In this document: in pieces, positions 26,327 to 33,950 of the stretch
Layout: each line of letters opens with the position of its first letter
Position numbering within the stretch: position 1 is the stretch's first letter
Source: Myroides sp. N17-2
Lineage (GTDB): Bacteria; Bacteroidota; Bacteroidia; Flavobacteriales; Flavobacteriaceae
Length of the DNA: 64,000 nt
Direction of reading: 5' to 3'
Assembly: GCF_002286775.1 (NCBI RefSeq)
Contig: NZ_NSGJ01000001.1
Span: 62,001 to 126,000 of the forward strand
Translations under genes and position numbers: made by a program
The notes under the pieces: model-generated
Database searches by the model: none
Seen by the model: only the letters and a program-made list of their open reading frames with translations
Told to the model about the DNA's origin: nothing

Positions 26327-27727
26327 TTATCCTTTATAGTTAGTCAAGAAGTCAACTAGAGTACGTACTCCACTTCCTGTACCACCATTACCTTTATAAT
26401 CTCTAGGTGCATCCATCCAAGCTGGACCTGCTATATCCATATGTACATAAGGTGCTTTAGCGAAGTGCTCTAAGAATTTACCTGCTGTGATAGTACCTGC
26501 ATAACGTCCACCGATATTCTTCATATCAGCCACATTAGATTTTAGCAAGTCTTTATAGTCATCCCAGAAAGGCAACTTAGCAAGACGCTCGTGTACGTTA
26601 TATCCTGAAGCGATAATAGCATCCATCGTTTGTTCAGCATTCCCCATAATACACGCAGCCATATCTCCTGCTACTACTAACGCAGCACCCGTAAGCGTAG
26701 CCGCATCAATGATTACCTCAGGCTCATATTGATTAGCATAAGCGATAGCATCACCTAAGATCATACGCCCTTCAGCATCTGTATTTAATACTTCAATAGT
26801 AGTACCATCATACATCGTGATAACATCTCCAGGAGCATACGCATCACCACCTGGGCGGTTATCTGTAGCAGGGATTAATCCGATTACGTGTACATTCACT
26901 TCATTTAAAGCAGCAGCATAGATAGTACCTGCCATACAAGCGGCACCTCCCATATCACTCTTCATAGAATCCATAGATCCAGCAGTTGGTTTTAAGCTTA
27001 ATCCTCCTGTATCATATACCACACCTTTACCTACTAATACGATAGGTTTTTTGTTGATAGGGTTAGCAGGTTTGTACTCAATGATAGTGAAAGTCGCTTG
27101 CTCGATAGAACCTTTGTTCACAGCGATTAACCCACCCATCTTCAATTCGTTTATCTCTTTGCGTCCTAATACTTTTACAGAGAAGTTAGCCTCTTTACCT
27201 AATAACTCTATTTCTTTAGATAATTGTGTAGCAGTTAAGAAACTTACTGGCTCATTTACCATAGTACGTGCCCAGTACACTGCTTTTACTGTATTGTTTA
27301 AATCACTGATTTGCTTCGTTGTGAAGTCACCTTTTACCTCAACATTTGATAAAGCGAACTTCATATCTTCTGCTTCTTTGAAGTACTTTAAGAATTGGTA
27401 ATTAGACAACATAAATCCTTCTACTAAAGCTAGTGTAGAAGCACCATTACCAACGATAGTCAAGTTATCAGCCTTTTTGTCTAATTGTTTGCGGATATTG
27501 TTACCTGCTAAACGCATTTTCTCTAAAGCCGCGTTCTCTTTCACAAAGAAGAAATATTGACTTCCTATTTTAGCGAAATCTTCTTCTTTCTTTCCTTCTT
27601 CAAATGCTTTTACGAAGTCATTTAAAAGTGCAGGAACCTCAACAGTTCCTTTATTGTCATTACTTAAAACGAAAACTACATTCCCGTTTACCTTAATGTT
27701 ATTTACTAATTGTATCATCTCTGTCAA
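26327..27727 (-). CDS. pepA: Leucyl aminopeptidase (M17, cytosol aminopeptidase)
   Basis: 466 residues, slightly shorter than E. coli PepA (503 aa). The M17 signature NTDAEGR is at residues 315-321, with metal and active-site lysine regions in VGKGVVYDTGGLSLKP and MKSDMGGAA. It removes N-terminal residues, preferring Leu, from peptides in the cytoplasm; M17 enzymes are manganese- or zinc-dependent hexamers. Single-gene unit with a promoter-like box at 27740-27747. Repeat copy C separates its stop from the terminator. The N-terminal domain is diverged, as is usual in Bacteroidota. Confidence 0.95.
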   Translation of the reverse strand: MTEMIQLVNNIKVNGNVVFVLSNDNKGTVEVPALLNDFVKAFEEGKKEEDFAKIGSQYFFFVKENAALEKMRLAGNNIRKQLDKKADNLTIVGNGASTLALVEGFMLSNYQFLKYFKEAEDMKFALSNVEVKGDFTTKQISDLNNTVKAVYWARTMVNEPVSFLTATQLSKEIELLGKEANFSVKVLGRKEINELKMGGLIAVNKGSIEQATFTIIEYKPANPINKKPIVLVGKGVVYDTGGLSLKPTAGSMDSMKSDMGGAACMAGTIYAAALNEVNVHVIGLIPATDNRPGGDAYAPGDVITMYDGTTIEVLNTDAEGRMILGDAIAYANQYEPEVIIDAATLTGAALVVAGDMAACIMGNAEQTMDAIIASGYNVHERLAKLPFWDDYKDLLKSNVADMKNIGGRYAGTITAGKFLEHFAKAPYVHMDIAGPAWMDAPRDYKGNGGTGSGVRTLVDFLTNYKG

Positions 27728-27739
27728 TTTATGTTATGG

Positions 27740-27747
27740 CAAATATA
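27740..27747 (-). promoter_or_regulatory. Putative -7 box for the aminopeptidase gene
   Basis: CAAATATA on the plus strand reads TATATTTG on the minus strand, 13 bases before the ATG at 27727. This implies a very short leader or a slightly different true box. Confidence 0.45.
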
Positions 27748-27869
27748 ACATTTTTAGACTCAACTAAAAAAGAGCTACTATTAAATGTGTGGCAATATAT
27801 CTAAAGTATCTCAAAAGGATATATTCACTGTAATAAGACTATTATTTATCGAAAAACAATAAATATTAT

Positions 27870-27899
27870 TTGTTTAATAAAAAATAACTTCTACTTTTG
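27870..27899 (+). promoter_or_regulatory. Consensus Bacteroidota promoter for the DUF2975/HTH unit
   Basis: TTG at 27870-27872, exactly 19 bases, then TACTTTTG at 27892-27899. This is a full match to TTG-N19-TAnnTTTG. The predicted leader to the DUF2975 start is about 110 bases and holds a 24-codon reading frame. Confidence 0.75.
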
Positions 27900-27930
27900 A
27901 ATCACTATTAACCAACTAACATTATGTGCT

Positions 27931-28005
27931 ATGATTAAAATATTAATACAATTAGGTTCTCTATTAGTAGAGTTATGCGAAAAGATATTAAATGTCTTAT
28001 TTTAA
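27931..28005 (+). CDS. Possible 24-residue leader peptide
   Basis: ATG to TAA, 24 codons: MIKILIQLGSLLVELCEKIL then NVLF. The peptide is short, hydrophobic and amphipathic. It starts about 30 bases after a consensus promoter and ends 11 bases before the DUF2975 gene. It could be a regulatory leader, a small membrane peptide, or chance. Too short for homology judgement. Confidence 0.3.
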   Translation: MIKILIQLGSLLVELCEKILNVLF

Positions 28006-28016
28006 AATTTAATACG

Positions 28017-28631
28017 ATGAAACTGAAATTATTAACTATAATTTTTCTTATAACTTATATTTTATCATTTACAGCACACTTTAATGACTTCGCTAGAGGT
28101 TATAATGATGGTAATTGTGCGGCAATAAATGGAACAGAAATATATAGTCTACGAATTGAACATCAAGACAATTTAGATAACATTAAAGTTCTAACACCTA
28201 ATGCTAATACAACAATCACTAAAGACGTTGCAACAGAAAGAATAAGAATTGAAACCAAAGACTATATTCCTGATTACTTTAAAATACCAAGAGGAATTGT
28301 AATGATTGCTTTCGTTCTACTAATTCCAGCAATGTTTATCATTCTATATATCTTTTTCACAAATCTATTTAAAGGAGATATAGTTAGTAAAAGACAAATT
28401 AACAACCTAAAATTCTTAGGTTACGCACATCTAGGTTATGCTATAATGGAGGCTTTTATAATATTAACAGATAACCTACACAATCAAAAAATAGCCAGCT
28501 TTTATAATTTGACCCTAGGAAAAAGTGAATATGATATAACCTCGTTCTTTATTCCCGTAATTTTGCTGATGATAGTAGAAGTGCTTAAACAACACTTACG
28601 TTTAAAAGAAGAAGCAGATTTAATCATATAA
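28017..28631 (+). CDS. DUF2975 family membrane protein
   Basis: Start taken at 28017 (MKLKLLTIIFLITYILS); the frame extends upstream to 27975 but overlaps the small leader frame and adds 14 unlikely residues. About 204 residues with four hydrophobic helices: near 1-18, a pair around 95-120 and 140-160, and one near 178-195. It ends in a Glu/Lys tail (LKQHLRLKEEADLII). DUF2975 proteins are regularly paired with a small Cro/CI-like regulator, as here (9-base gap). A membrane-linked signalling role is inferred from that pairing only. Confidence 0.8.
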   Translation: MKLKLLTIIFLITYILSFTAHFNDFARGYNDGNCAAINGTEIYSLRIEHQDNLDNIKVLTPNANTTITKDVATERIRIETKDYIPDYFKIPRGIVMIAFVLLIPAMFIILYIFFTNLFKGDIVSKRQINNLKFLGYAHLGYAIMEAFIILTDNLHNQKIASFYNLTLGKSEYDITSFFIPVILLMIVEVLKQHLRLKEEADLII

Positions 28632-28640
28632 CCCCACGAT

Positions 28641-28850
28641 ATGCCAATAATAGTAAACTTAGATGTAATGATGGCGAAGCGTAAGATATCGCTTAATGAT
28701 TTGGCTGAGCGTGTAGGTATCACCGTGAGTAACCTATCTATACTCAAGACCAATAAGGCTAAGGCAATCCGCTTTAGTACACTAGAAGCTATCTGTAAAG
28801 AACTTGACTGCCAACCAGCAGATATATTAGAATATGTAAACGAAGACTAA
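28641..28850 (+). CDS. Small Cro/CI-type HTH regulator (YozG-like)
   Basis: 69 residues, almost all a single helix-turn-helix domain: KRKISLNDLAERVGITVSNL then ILKTNKAKAIRFSTLEAICK and the ending CQPADILEYV. This is typical of the HTH_26 (YozG) group that travels with DUF2975. It probably binds its own promoter region (27870-27899). Its stop codon lies inside the terminator stem at 28845-28865. Confidence 0.88.
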   Translation: MPIIVNLDVMMAKRKISLNDLAERVGITVSNLSILKTNKAKAIRFSTLEAICKELDCQPADILEYVNED

Positions 28851-28865
28851 GCACTATGCTTGGTC
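28845..28865 (+). terminator. Terminator overlapping the HTH gene stop codon
   Basis: Stem GACTAAGCA/TGCTTGGTC with a 3-base loop, then TTTTT. The TAA stop (28848-28850) is within the 5' arm. Confidence 0.8.
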
Positions 28866-28868
28866 TTT

Positions 28869-29270
28869 TTAGTAACGTCCATTTTTTAAACCTTCACAGA
28901 TATAATAAACATACAAAATAGCTGTAAAAACCAAACACATAGTTAACACTATGTAATAAGTATTCTGAGAAGATTTGCTCTTCTTAAACATACGATCGAT
29001 CCCAATGCCTATTCCGAAATATAGTGCATTAGGTAGTAAAAACACTAACACAGGCAATATAATCAGAACAAGCAATTCATTTACCTTAAGTGCATAATAA
29101 AAAGATTCAAAAATTGCATCTCCTACTATCTCAGGAGTATAATACCACCAAAAACAACTAATTATTCCTAAAATAATGTAGTTATAAACAGCTGATAATT
29201 CCTCTTTACTATCGTCATTTTCCTTTTGTTCTTTCATACTACTCTCTATTTGTCTACTTGATATAGACAT
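28869..29270 (-). CDS. Small membrane protein of unknown function
   Basis: Start chosen at 29270 (MSISSRQIESSMKEQ) because the longer frame to 29372 overlaps the upstream gene and has a Cys-rich, unlikely N-terminus; the Met at 29237 is an alternative. 133 residues: a charged N-terminus, then three hydrophobic helices (near 30-50, 60-85 and 105-125), ending CEGLKNGRY. No family recognised. It follows the UbiA-like gene by 29 bases and may be co-transcribed. Confidence 0.55.
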   Translation of the reverse strand: MSISSRQIESSMKEQKENDDSKEELSAVYNYIILGIISCFWWYYTPEIVGDAIFESFYYALKVNELLVLIILPVLVFLLPNALYFGIGIGIDRMFKKSKSSQNTYYIVLTMCLVFTAILYVYYICEGLKNGRY

Positions 29271-29299
29271 AGTATAATAACGTAAACAAACAATACTTA

Positions 29300-30136
29300 T
29301 TACTCTAACACAAAAGCATTGCCCTGAAAAACAACGATTAACCACCATATAATAGGAACACTCTCTACCCAAAACAAGGTGAAGAACTTAGAGCGTTTTG
29401 GTGATGCGTAGGCAATAAATACTAAAGTCAGTAGTACTATAAATAGATTATTCCACGCTTGTATAGGTTGAAAGCCAACCTTAAAGAACTCAATCACATA
29501 AAAAGGAATCAATAGTAGAGACACGATAATCTTAGTCTTTCTCTCCCCCCATACCTGTGGTAATGTGCGTAATTTAGAACTATCAAACTGCAAATCAACG
29601 ATTTCAAACACTCCCATAATAATAAAACAGAGTAAGAATCGCTGTACGAACTTGATAAAAATATCTAATGAAAAGTCTAGTCCAGCATTAAAAGCGGGTA
29701 TTAGCAGACTAACTCCTGCCCAACTAAAACAAACAACATATACTTTTATTCCTGCGGCATTGCGCAGATTAGGAAGATTATTTCCTAGTGGCACAGCATA
29801 TAGTATAGATAACAATCCTAGTGCTATTGTAGTCAGTTGCGCCTTTAGACTTATACTGAAGAACGTAACAGTAGCAACAGCTAAGGCTATTAAACTTATA
29901 AAGAATATGCCTTTAAACTTAGGCGATAATTCACTCTTCTTTCTATACCACAGTGAGCTGAACTTAATAAAATTATAAGAAGCTAATGTACCTGCGAATA
30001 CCATTATCGAAACGTTATAATCAAAGGGAATATGACATAAATAATAGGTCATTTGCGTCATCGCTAAAGCAGAAAATGCAACGTGGAAACTACCATTTAA
30101 GTAAAAATCGATAAGTTTATTCTTCATTAAATCCAT
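29300..30136 (-). CDS. UbiA-like polytopic membrane protein
   Basis: 278 residues with eight or nine hydrophobic helices, in the size and helix pattern of the UbiA prenyltransferase superfamily. The first Asp-rich motif is replaced by ASYNFIKFSS and the second is only partly kept (EIVDLQFD). Catalysis by the usual Mg-diphosphate mechanism is therefore uncertain. Homologues in flavobacteria are normally listed as hypothetical. It is divergent from gcvP across 123 bases that carry promoter-like boxes for both genes. Confidence 0.7.
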   Translation of the reverse strand: MDLMKNKLIDFYLNGSFHVAFSALAMTQMTYYLCHIPFDYNVSIMVFAGTLASYNFIKFSSLWYRKKSELSPKFKGIFFISLIALAVATVTFFSISLKAQLTTIALGLLSILYAVPLGNNLPNLRNAAGIKVYVVCFSWAGVSLLIPAFNAGLDFSLDIFIKFVQRFLLCFIIMGVFEIVDLQFDSSKLRTLPQVWGERKTKIIVSLLLIPFYVIEFFKVGFQPIQAWNNLFIVLLTLVFIAYASPKRSKFFTLFWVESVPIIWWLIVVFQGNAFVLE

Positions 30137-30176
30137 ATACTACACAAGTTAGAATAGGTTGTTTTCAACAACTTGC

Positions 30177-30184
30177 CAAAATTA
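30177..30184 (-). promoter_or_regulatory. Putative -7 box for the UbiA-like gene
   Basis: CAAAATTA on the plus strand reads TAATTTTG on the minus strand, 40 bases before the ATG at 30136. Confidence 0.45.
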
Positions 30185-30218
30185 ATCGATATAAATATAC
30201 AATTGTCAGATTAATGGT

Positions 30219-30226
30219 TATTTTTG
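30219..30226 (+). promoter_or_regulatory. Putative -7 box for gcvP
   Basis: TATTTTTG matches TAnnTTTG and lies 33 bases before the ATG at 30260. No glycine riboswitch can be fitted into the 123-base intergenic space. Confidence 0.45.
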
Positions 30227-30259
30227 TGTGATTAAACACAACTTTTATTTATTGTCCAA

Positions 30260-33109
30260 ATGAAAACAAACGCATTTGCATTAAGACACATTGGTCCTCG
30301 TCCTGAGGATATGGCAGCAATGCTTAAAACAGTGAAAGCTGACAGCATTGATCAATTAATCAACGAAACTTTCCCAGACACTATTCGTCTAAAAGAAGAC
30401 TTAAATCTTGCTCCAGCTATGACTGAGTATGAGTATTTATCTCATATACAAGCATTGGGAAACAAGAATAAAATATTCCGTACTTTCATCGGGTTAGGAT
30501 ATAACGAGGCGGTAGTTCCAGCAGCTATTATTCGTAATGTATTCGAAAACCCAGGATGGTACACAGCTTATACTCCTTACCAAGCTGAAGTAGCTCAAGG
30601 TCGTTTAGAAGCTTTATTAAACTTCCAAACTACTGTTATCGAGCTTTCAGGTATGGAGATTGCAAATGCTTCTCTTCTTGATGAAGCTACTGCTGCTGCT
30701 GAAGCAATGATCTTATTATTCGATGTTAGAACAAGAGATCAAAAGAAAAACAACGTAGTGAAATTCTTCGTATCTGAAGAAATCTTACCACAAACTTTAT
30801 CTGTATTACAGACTCGTTCTACTCCTTTTGGTGTTGAATTAGTAGTAGGTAACCACGAAGAATTTGACTTCTCAGAAGAATTCTTTGGAGCTATCTTACA
30901 GTACCCAGGTAAACACGGTGTAGTTGCTGACTATGCTGACTTTATCAACCAAGCAAAAGCAAAAGATATTAAAATAGCTGTAGCTGCTGATATTATGTCA
31001 TTAGTGCTATTAACTCCTCCAGGAGAAATGGGTGCTGATGTAGTAGTAGGTACTACTCAACGTTTTGGTATTCCATTAGGATTCGGAGGTCCTCACGCTG
31101 CTTTCTTCGCTACTAAAGAAGAGTACAAGCGTAGTATGCCAGGTCGTATCATCGGAGTATCTAAAGATGCTGATGGTAACCACGCATTGCGTATGGCTTT
31201 ACAGACTCGTGAGCAACACATCAAACGTGAGAAAGCTACATCTAATATCTGTACTGCTCAAGTATTATTAGCTGTTATGGCTAGTTTCTACGCAGTGTAC
31301 CACGGACCTAAAGGATTGACTACTATCGCTTCTTTAATCCACGCTAAAGCTGTAACTGTAGCTACTGAATTAGGTAAATTAGGTATCGAGCAAGTTAACG
31401 CTAACTTCTTTGACACTATCTTAGTGAAAGCTGATGCTGTTAAAGTAAAAGCTATCGCTGAAGCAAATAATATCAACTTCAACTATATCGATGCTAACAC
31501 TATCTCTATCTCGTTAAACGAAACAGTAGAAGTAGCTGATGTTAATGCTATCATTAATGTATTCGCTCAAGTAGTAGGTAAACCTGCTGTAGAAGTTACT
31601 GCATTAAGCACTGAAGTAAAATACCAAGCGAAGTTAAAACGTACTTCTAAGTTCTTACAACACGCTGCATTTAACAGCTACCACTCAGAAACTGAGTTGA
31701 TGCGTTATATCAAAAAACTAGAGCGTAAAGACTTAGCTCTTAACCACTCTATGATCTCTTTAGGTTCATGTACAATGAAACTAAATGCTGCTGCTGAGAT
31801 GTTGCCTTTGAGTAACGCACAGTGGAACAATGTTCACCCATTCGTTCCTGCTGATCAAGCACAAGGATATTTAGAAATGTTACACGGTTTAGAGCAACAA
31901 TTAAACGTGATTACTGGTTTTGCTGGTACTACGTTACAACCTAACTCTGGTGCTCAAGGAGAGTACGCTGGTCTTATGGCTATCCGTGCTTACCACCACT
32001 CTAGAAATGACTTCCAACGTGATATCGCTCTTATTCCTGCATCTGCACACGGTACTAACCCTGCATCTGCGGCTATGGCTGGTATGAAAGTAGTTGTTAC
32101 AAAAACAACTCCTGAAGGAAACATCGACGTGGCTGACTTAAAAGCTAAAGCTGAACAATATAAAGACAACTTATCTTGTCTTATGGTTACTTACCCATCT
32201 ACACATGGTGTATATGAGTCTGCTATTATGGAGATTACTCAAATCATCCACGATAACGGAGGACAAGTATATATGGATGGTGCGAATATGAACGCGCAGG
32301 TGGCAATCACTAACCCTGCTAATATCGGGGCTGACGTATGTCACTTAAACTTACACAAGACTTTCGCTATCCCTCACGGTGGTGGTGGACCTGGTGTAGG
32401 ACCTATCTGTGTGGCTAAGCACTTAGTACCTTTCTTACCAACTAACCCTGTGGTTAAAGTAGGTGGTGAACAAGGTATCACAGCTATCTCTGCTGCTCCT
32501 TATGGGTCTGCATTAGTGTGTTTAATCTCTTACGGTTATATCACTATGTTAGGTACTGAAGGACTTACTAAAGTAACTCAACAAGCGATCTTAAACGCTA
32601 ACTATATGAAGTCTCGTCTTGAGGAGCACTATTCTATCCTATATACAGGAGAGAAAGGACGTGCTGCACACGAGATGATCGTTGATGTACGTGAGTTTAA
32701 AGAAAAAGGTATTGAAGTAACGGATATCGCTAAACGTCTTATCGATTACGGTTTCCACGCTCCTACTGTTTCTTTCCCTGTTGCTGGTACTTTAATGATC
32801 GAGCCTACAGAGAGTGAAAGCAAACAAGAGCTTGACAAATTCTGTGATGCAATGGCATCTATTCGTCAAGAGATCGAGAATGCAACGCTTGATAACCCTG
32901 TTAACGAGCTTAAGAATGCTCCTCATACATTAGCTTTATTAACAGCTGATAACTGGGATCTTCCTTACTCTAGACAGAAAGCAGCTTACCCTCTTCCTTA
33001 CGTAGCTGAGAACAAGTTATGGCCTACTGTACGTCGTATTGATGACGCTTATGGTGACAGAAACTTAGTGTGTTCTTGTGCTCCTATCGAAGTTTATATG
33101 GAGAACTAA
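30260..33109 (+). CDS. gcvP: Glycine dehydrogenase (P-protein of the glycine cleavage system)
   Basis: 949 residues, a full-length fused P-protein with two aminotransferase-like halves. The PLP lysine is K700 in HLNLHKTFAIPHGGGGPG. The glycine-rich loop after it and the N-terminal FIGLGYNEAVVPAAI match the family. It decarboxylates glycine and passes the aminomethyl group to lipoyl-GcvH. gcvT and gcvH are not in the window, so in this genome the system is dispersed. Codon use is strongly biased (ACT, GCT, TTA, GGT), as expected for a highly expressed gene. It has its own promoter-like box and terminator. Confidence 0.98.
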   Translation: MKTNAFALRHIGPRPEDMAAMLKTVKADSIDQLINETFPDTIRLKEDLNLAPAMTEYEYLSHIQALGNKNKIFRTFIGLGYNEAVVPAAIIRNVFENPGWYTAYTPYQAEVAQGRLEALLNFQTTVIELSGMEIANASLLDEATAAAEAMILLFDVRTRDQKKNNVVKFFVSEEILPQTLSVLQTRSTPFGVELVVGNHEEFDFSEEFFGAILQYPGKHGVVADYADFINQAKAKDIKIAVAADIMSLVLLTPPGEMGADVVVGTTQRFGIPLGFGGPHAAFFATKEEYKRSMPGRIIGVSKDADGNHALRMALQTREQHIKREKATSNICTAQVLLAVMASFYAVYHGPKGLTTIASLIHAKAVTVATELGKLGIEQVNANFFDTILVKADAVKVKAIAEANNINFNYIDANTISISLNETVEVADVNAIINVFAQVVGKPAVEVTALSTEVKYQAKLKRTSKFLQHAAFNSYHSETELMRYIKKLERKDLALNHSMISLGSCTMKLNAAAEMLPLSNAQWNNVHPFVPADQAQGYLEMLHGLEQQLNVITGFAGTTLQPNSGAQGEYAGLMAIRAYHHSRNDFQRDIALIPASAHGTNPASAAMAGMKVVVTKTTPEGNIDVADLKAKAEQYKDNLSCLMVTYPSTHGVYESAIMEITQIIHDNGGQVYMDGANMNAQVAITNPANIGADVCHLNLHKTFAIPHGGGGPGVGPICVAKHLVPFLPTNPVVKVGGEQGITAISAAPYGSALVCLISYGYITMLGTEGLTKVTQQAILNANYMKSRLEEHYSILYTGEKGRAAHEMIVDVREFKEKGIEVTDIAKRLIDYGFHAPTVSFPVAGTLMIEPTESESKQELDKFCDAMASIRQEIENATLDNPVNELKNAPHTLALLTADNWDLPYSRQKAAYPLPYVAENKLWPTVRRIDDAYGDRNLVCSCAPIEVYMEN

Positions 33110-33132
33110 GCTTAACCGCTTTAACTATACAG

Positions 33133-33159
33133 AAAACGCCATCATTACGATGGCGTTTT
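33133..33159 (+). terminator. Intrinsic terminator of gcvP
   Basis: Perfect 11-bp stem AAAACGCCATC/GATGGCGTTTT with a 5-base loop, then a run of eight or more T (33153-33163 region). It begins 23 bases after the stop. Confidence 0.93.
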
Positions 33160-33167
33160 TTTTATGT

Positions 33168-33653
33168 CTACAGTTTATTCTGGATTAACTCAAAATAATG
33201 CTTATATAACTTTTTGCTTTTTAATAAACCTTCACTACTAGTCTGCACTACATTATCTCCTGTAAAATCATTATCATGACTAACTTGATAAATTAATAAT
33301 TTAGCTTCAGTTTTATTATTACCTAAATCTTTCACTGAAAACGAATAAGTATAAACATAGCGCTCTGTTGTACTACCTACAGCTATTGTACTAAGCATTT
33401 GTAATCCAAAAGGCACTTTATCTACACTCTTTGCAGATAGAACTCCTGTATTTTCATTTGCTGAATAAATCTGCACATTTTCATCTTTGAGAATATCAAG
33501 CATAACATTAAATACTTCTTTTGAATTGGCATCAAATTGCCTAGTTGTCAATGCTCGAATCTTTTCTTTTTGCTTTATATTATTAGTTGCACTACAACTT
33601 AAGCTTAGAAAAGCTAGAAATAATAAGCTTGAAATTTTAATCACTTTTGTCAT
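33168..33653 (-). CDS. Hypothetical lipoprotein
   Basis: Start placed at 33653 (MTKVIKISSLLFLAFLSLSC) because this gives a standard lipoprotein signal peptide with the Cys at residue 20. The frame continues to 33770 but into AT-rich sequence without signal features. 161 residues. The mature part (LTTRQFDANSKEVFNVMLDI, then ENTGVLSAKS) looks like the alpha/beta repeat of small outer-membrane lipoproteins. No named family is claimed. The cluster of DnaA-box-like 9-mers begins about 75 bases upstream of its start. Confidence 0.75.
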   Translation of the reverse strand: MTKVIKISSLLFLAFLSLSCSATNNIKQKEKIRALTTRQFDANSKEVFNVMLDILKDENVQIYSANENTGVLSAKSVDKVPFGLQMLSTIAVGSTTERYVYTYSFSVKDLGNNKTEAKLLIYQVSHDNDFTGDNVVQTSSEGLLKSKKLYKHYFELIQNKL

Positions 33654-33729
33654 AATTTTAATACTATTGGTTAGAATAACTAAAATAGTATTAAAATCAT
33701 TGCATTCAAAAAAAAACATTACACTACAC

Positions 33730-33940
33730 TTATCAACAACATTGTTAATAACTTTAAAATCTATTATCAACAGTTATAAACAATATTAAAAGTACCACAC
33801 AAAAAACATAACACTCTGAATAATAAAAAATTAAATACTTTAAACCAATAACAAAGCTCCAACTGGGAGTACAGAGTTATTAACAATACATACTAGACTA
33901 CTCCTACTTATAAACAGGGTTATCAACACACTTATTAACA
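33730..33940. other. Cluster of eight DnaA-box-like 9-mers (candidate replication origin)
   Basis: TTATCAACA occurs at 33730, 33764 and 33920. TTATTAACA occurs at 33877 and 33932, and in reverse (TGTTAATAA) at 33743. TTATAAACA occurs at 33774 and 33908. All differ from the DnaA consensus TTATCCACA at one or two positions. A very AT-rich stretch (33783-33852) lies between the two groups and could be an unwinding element. The whole gap 33654-33950 is gene-free. Origin function is inference; dnaA itself is not in the window. Confidence 0.5.
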
Positions 33941-33950
33941 ATCTTACTGA

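Noticed and set aside
30137-30259. Glycine riboswitch ahead of gcvP
   Set aside because: The 123-base divergent gap also carries the promoter of the UbiA-like gene and shows none of the conserved glycine-aptamer blocks.
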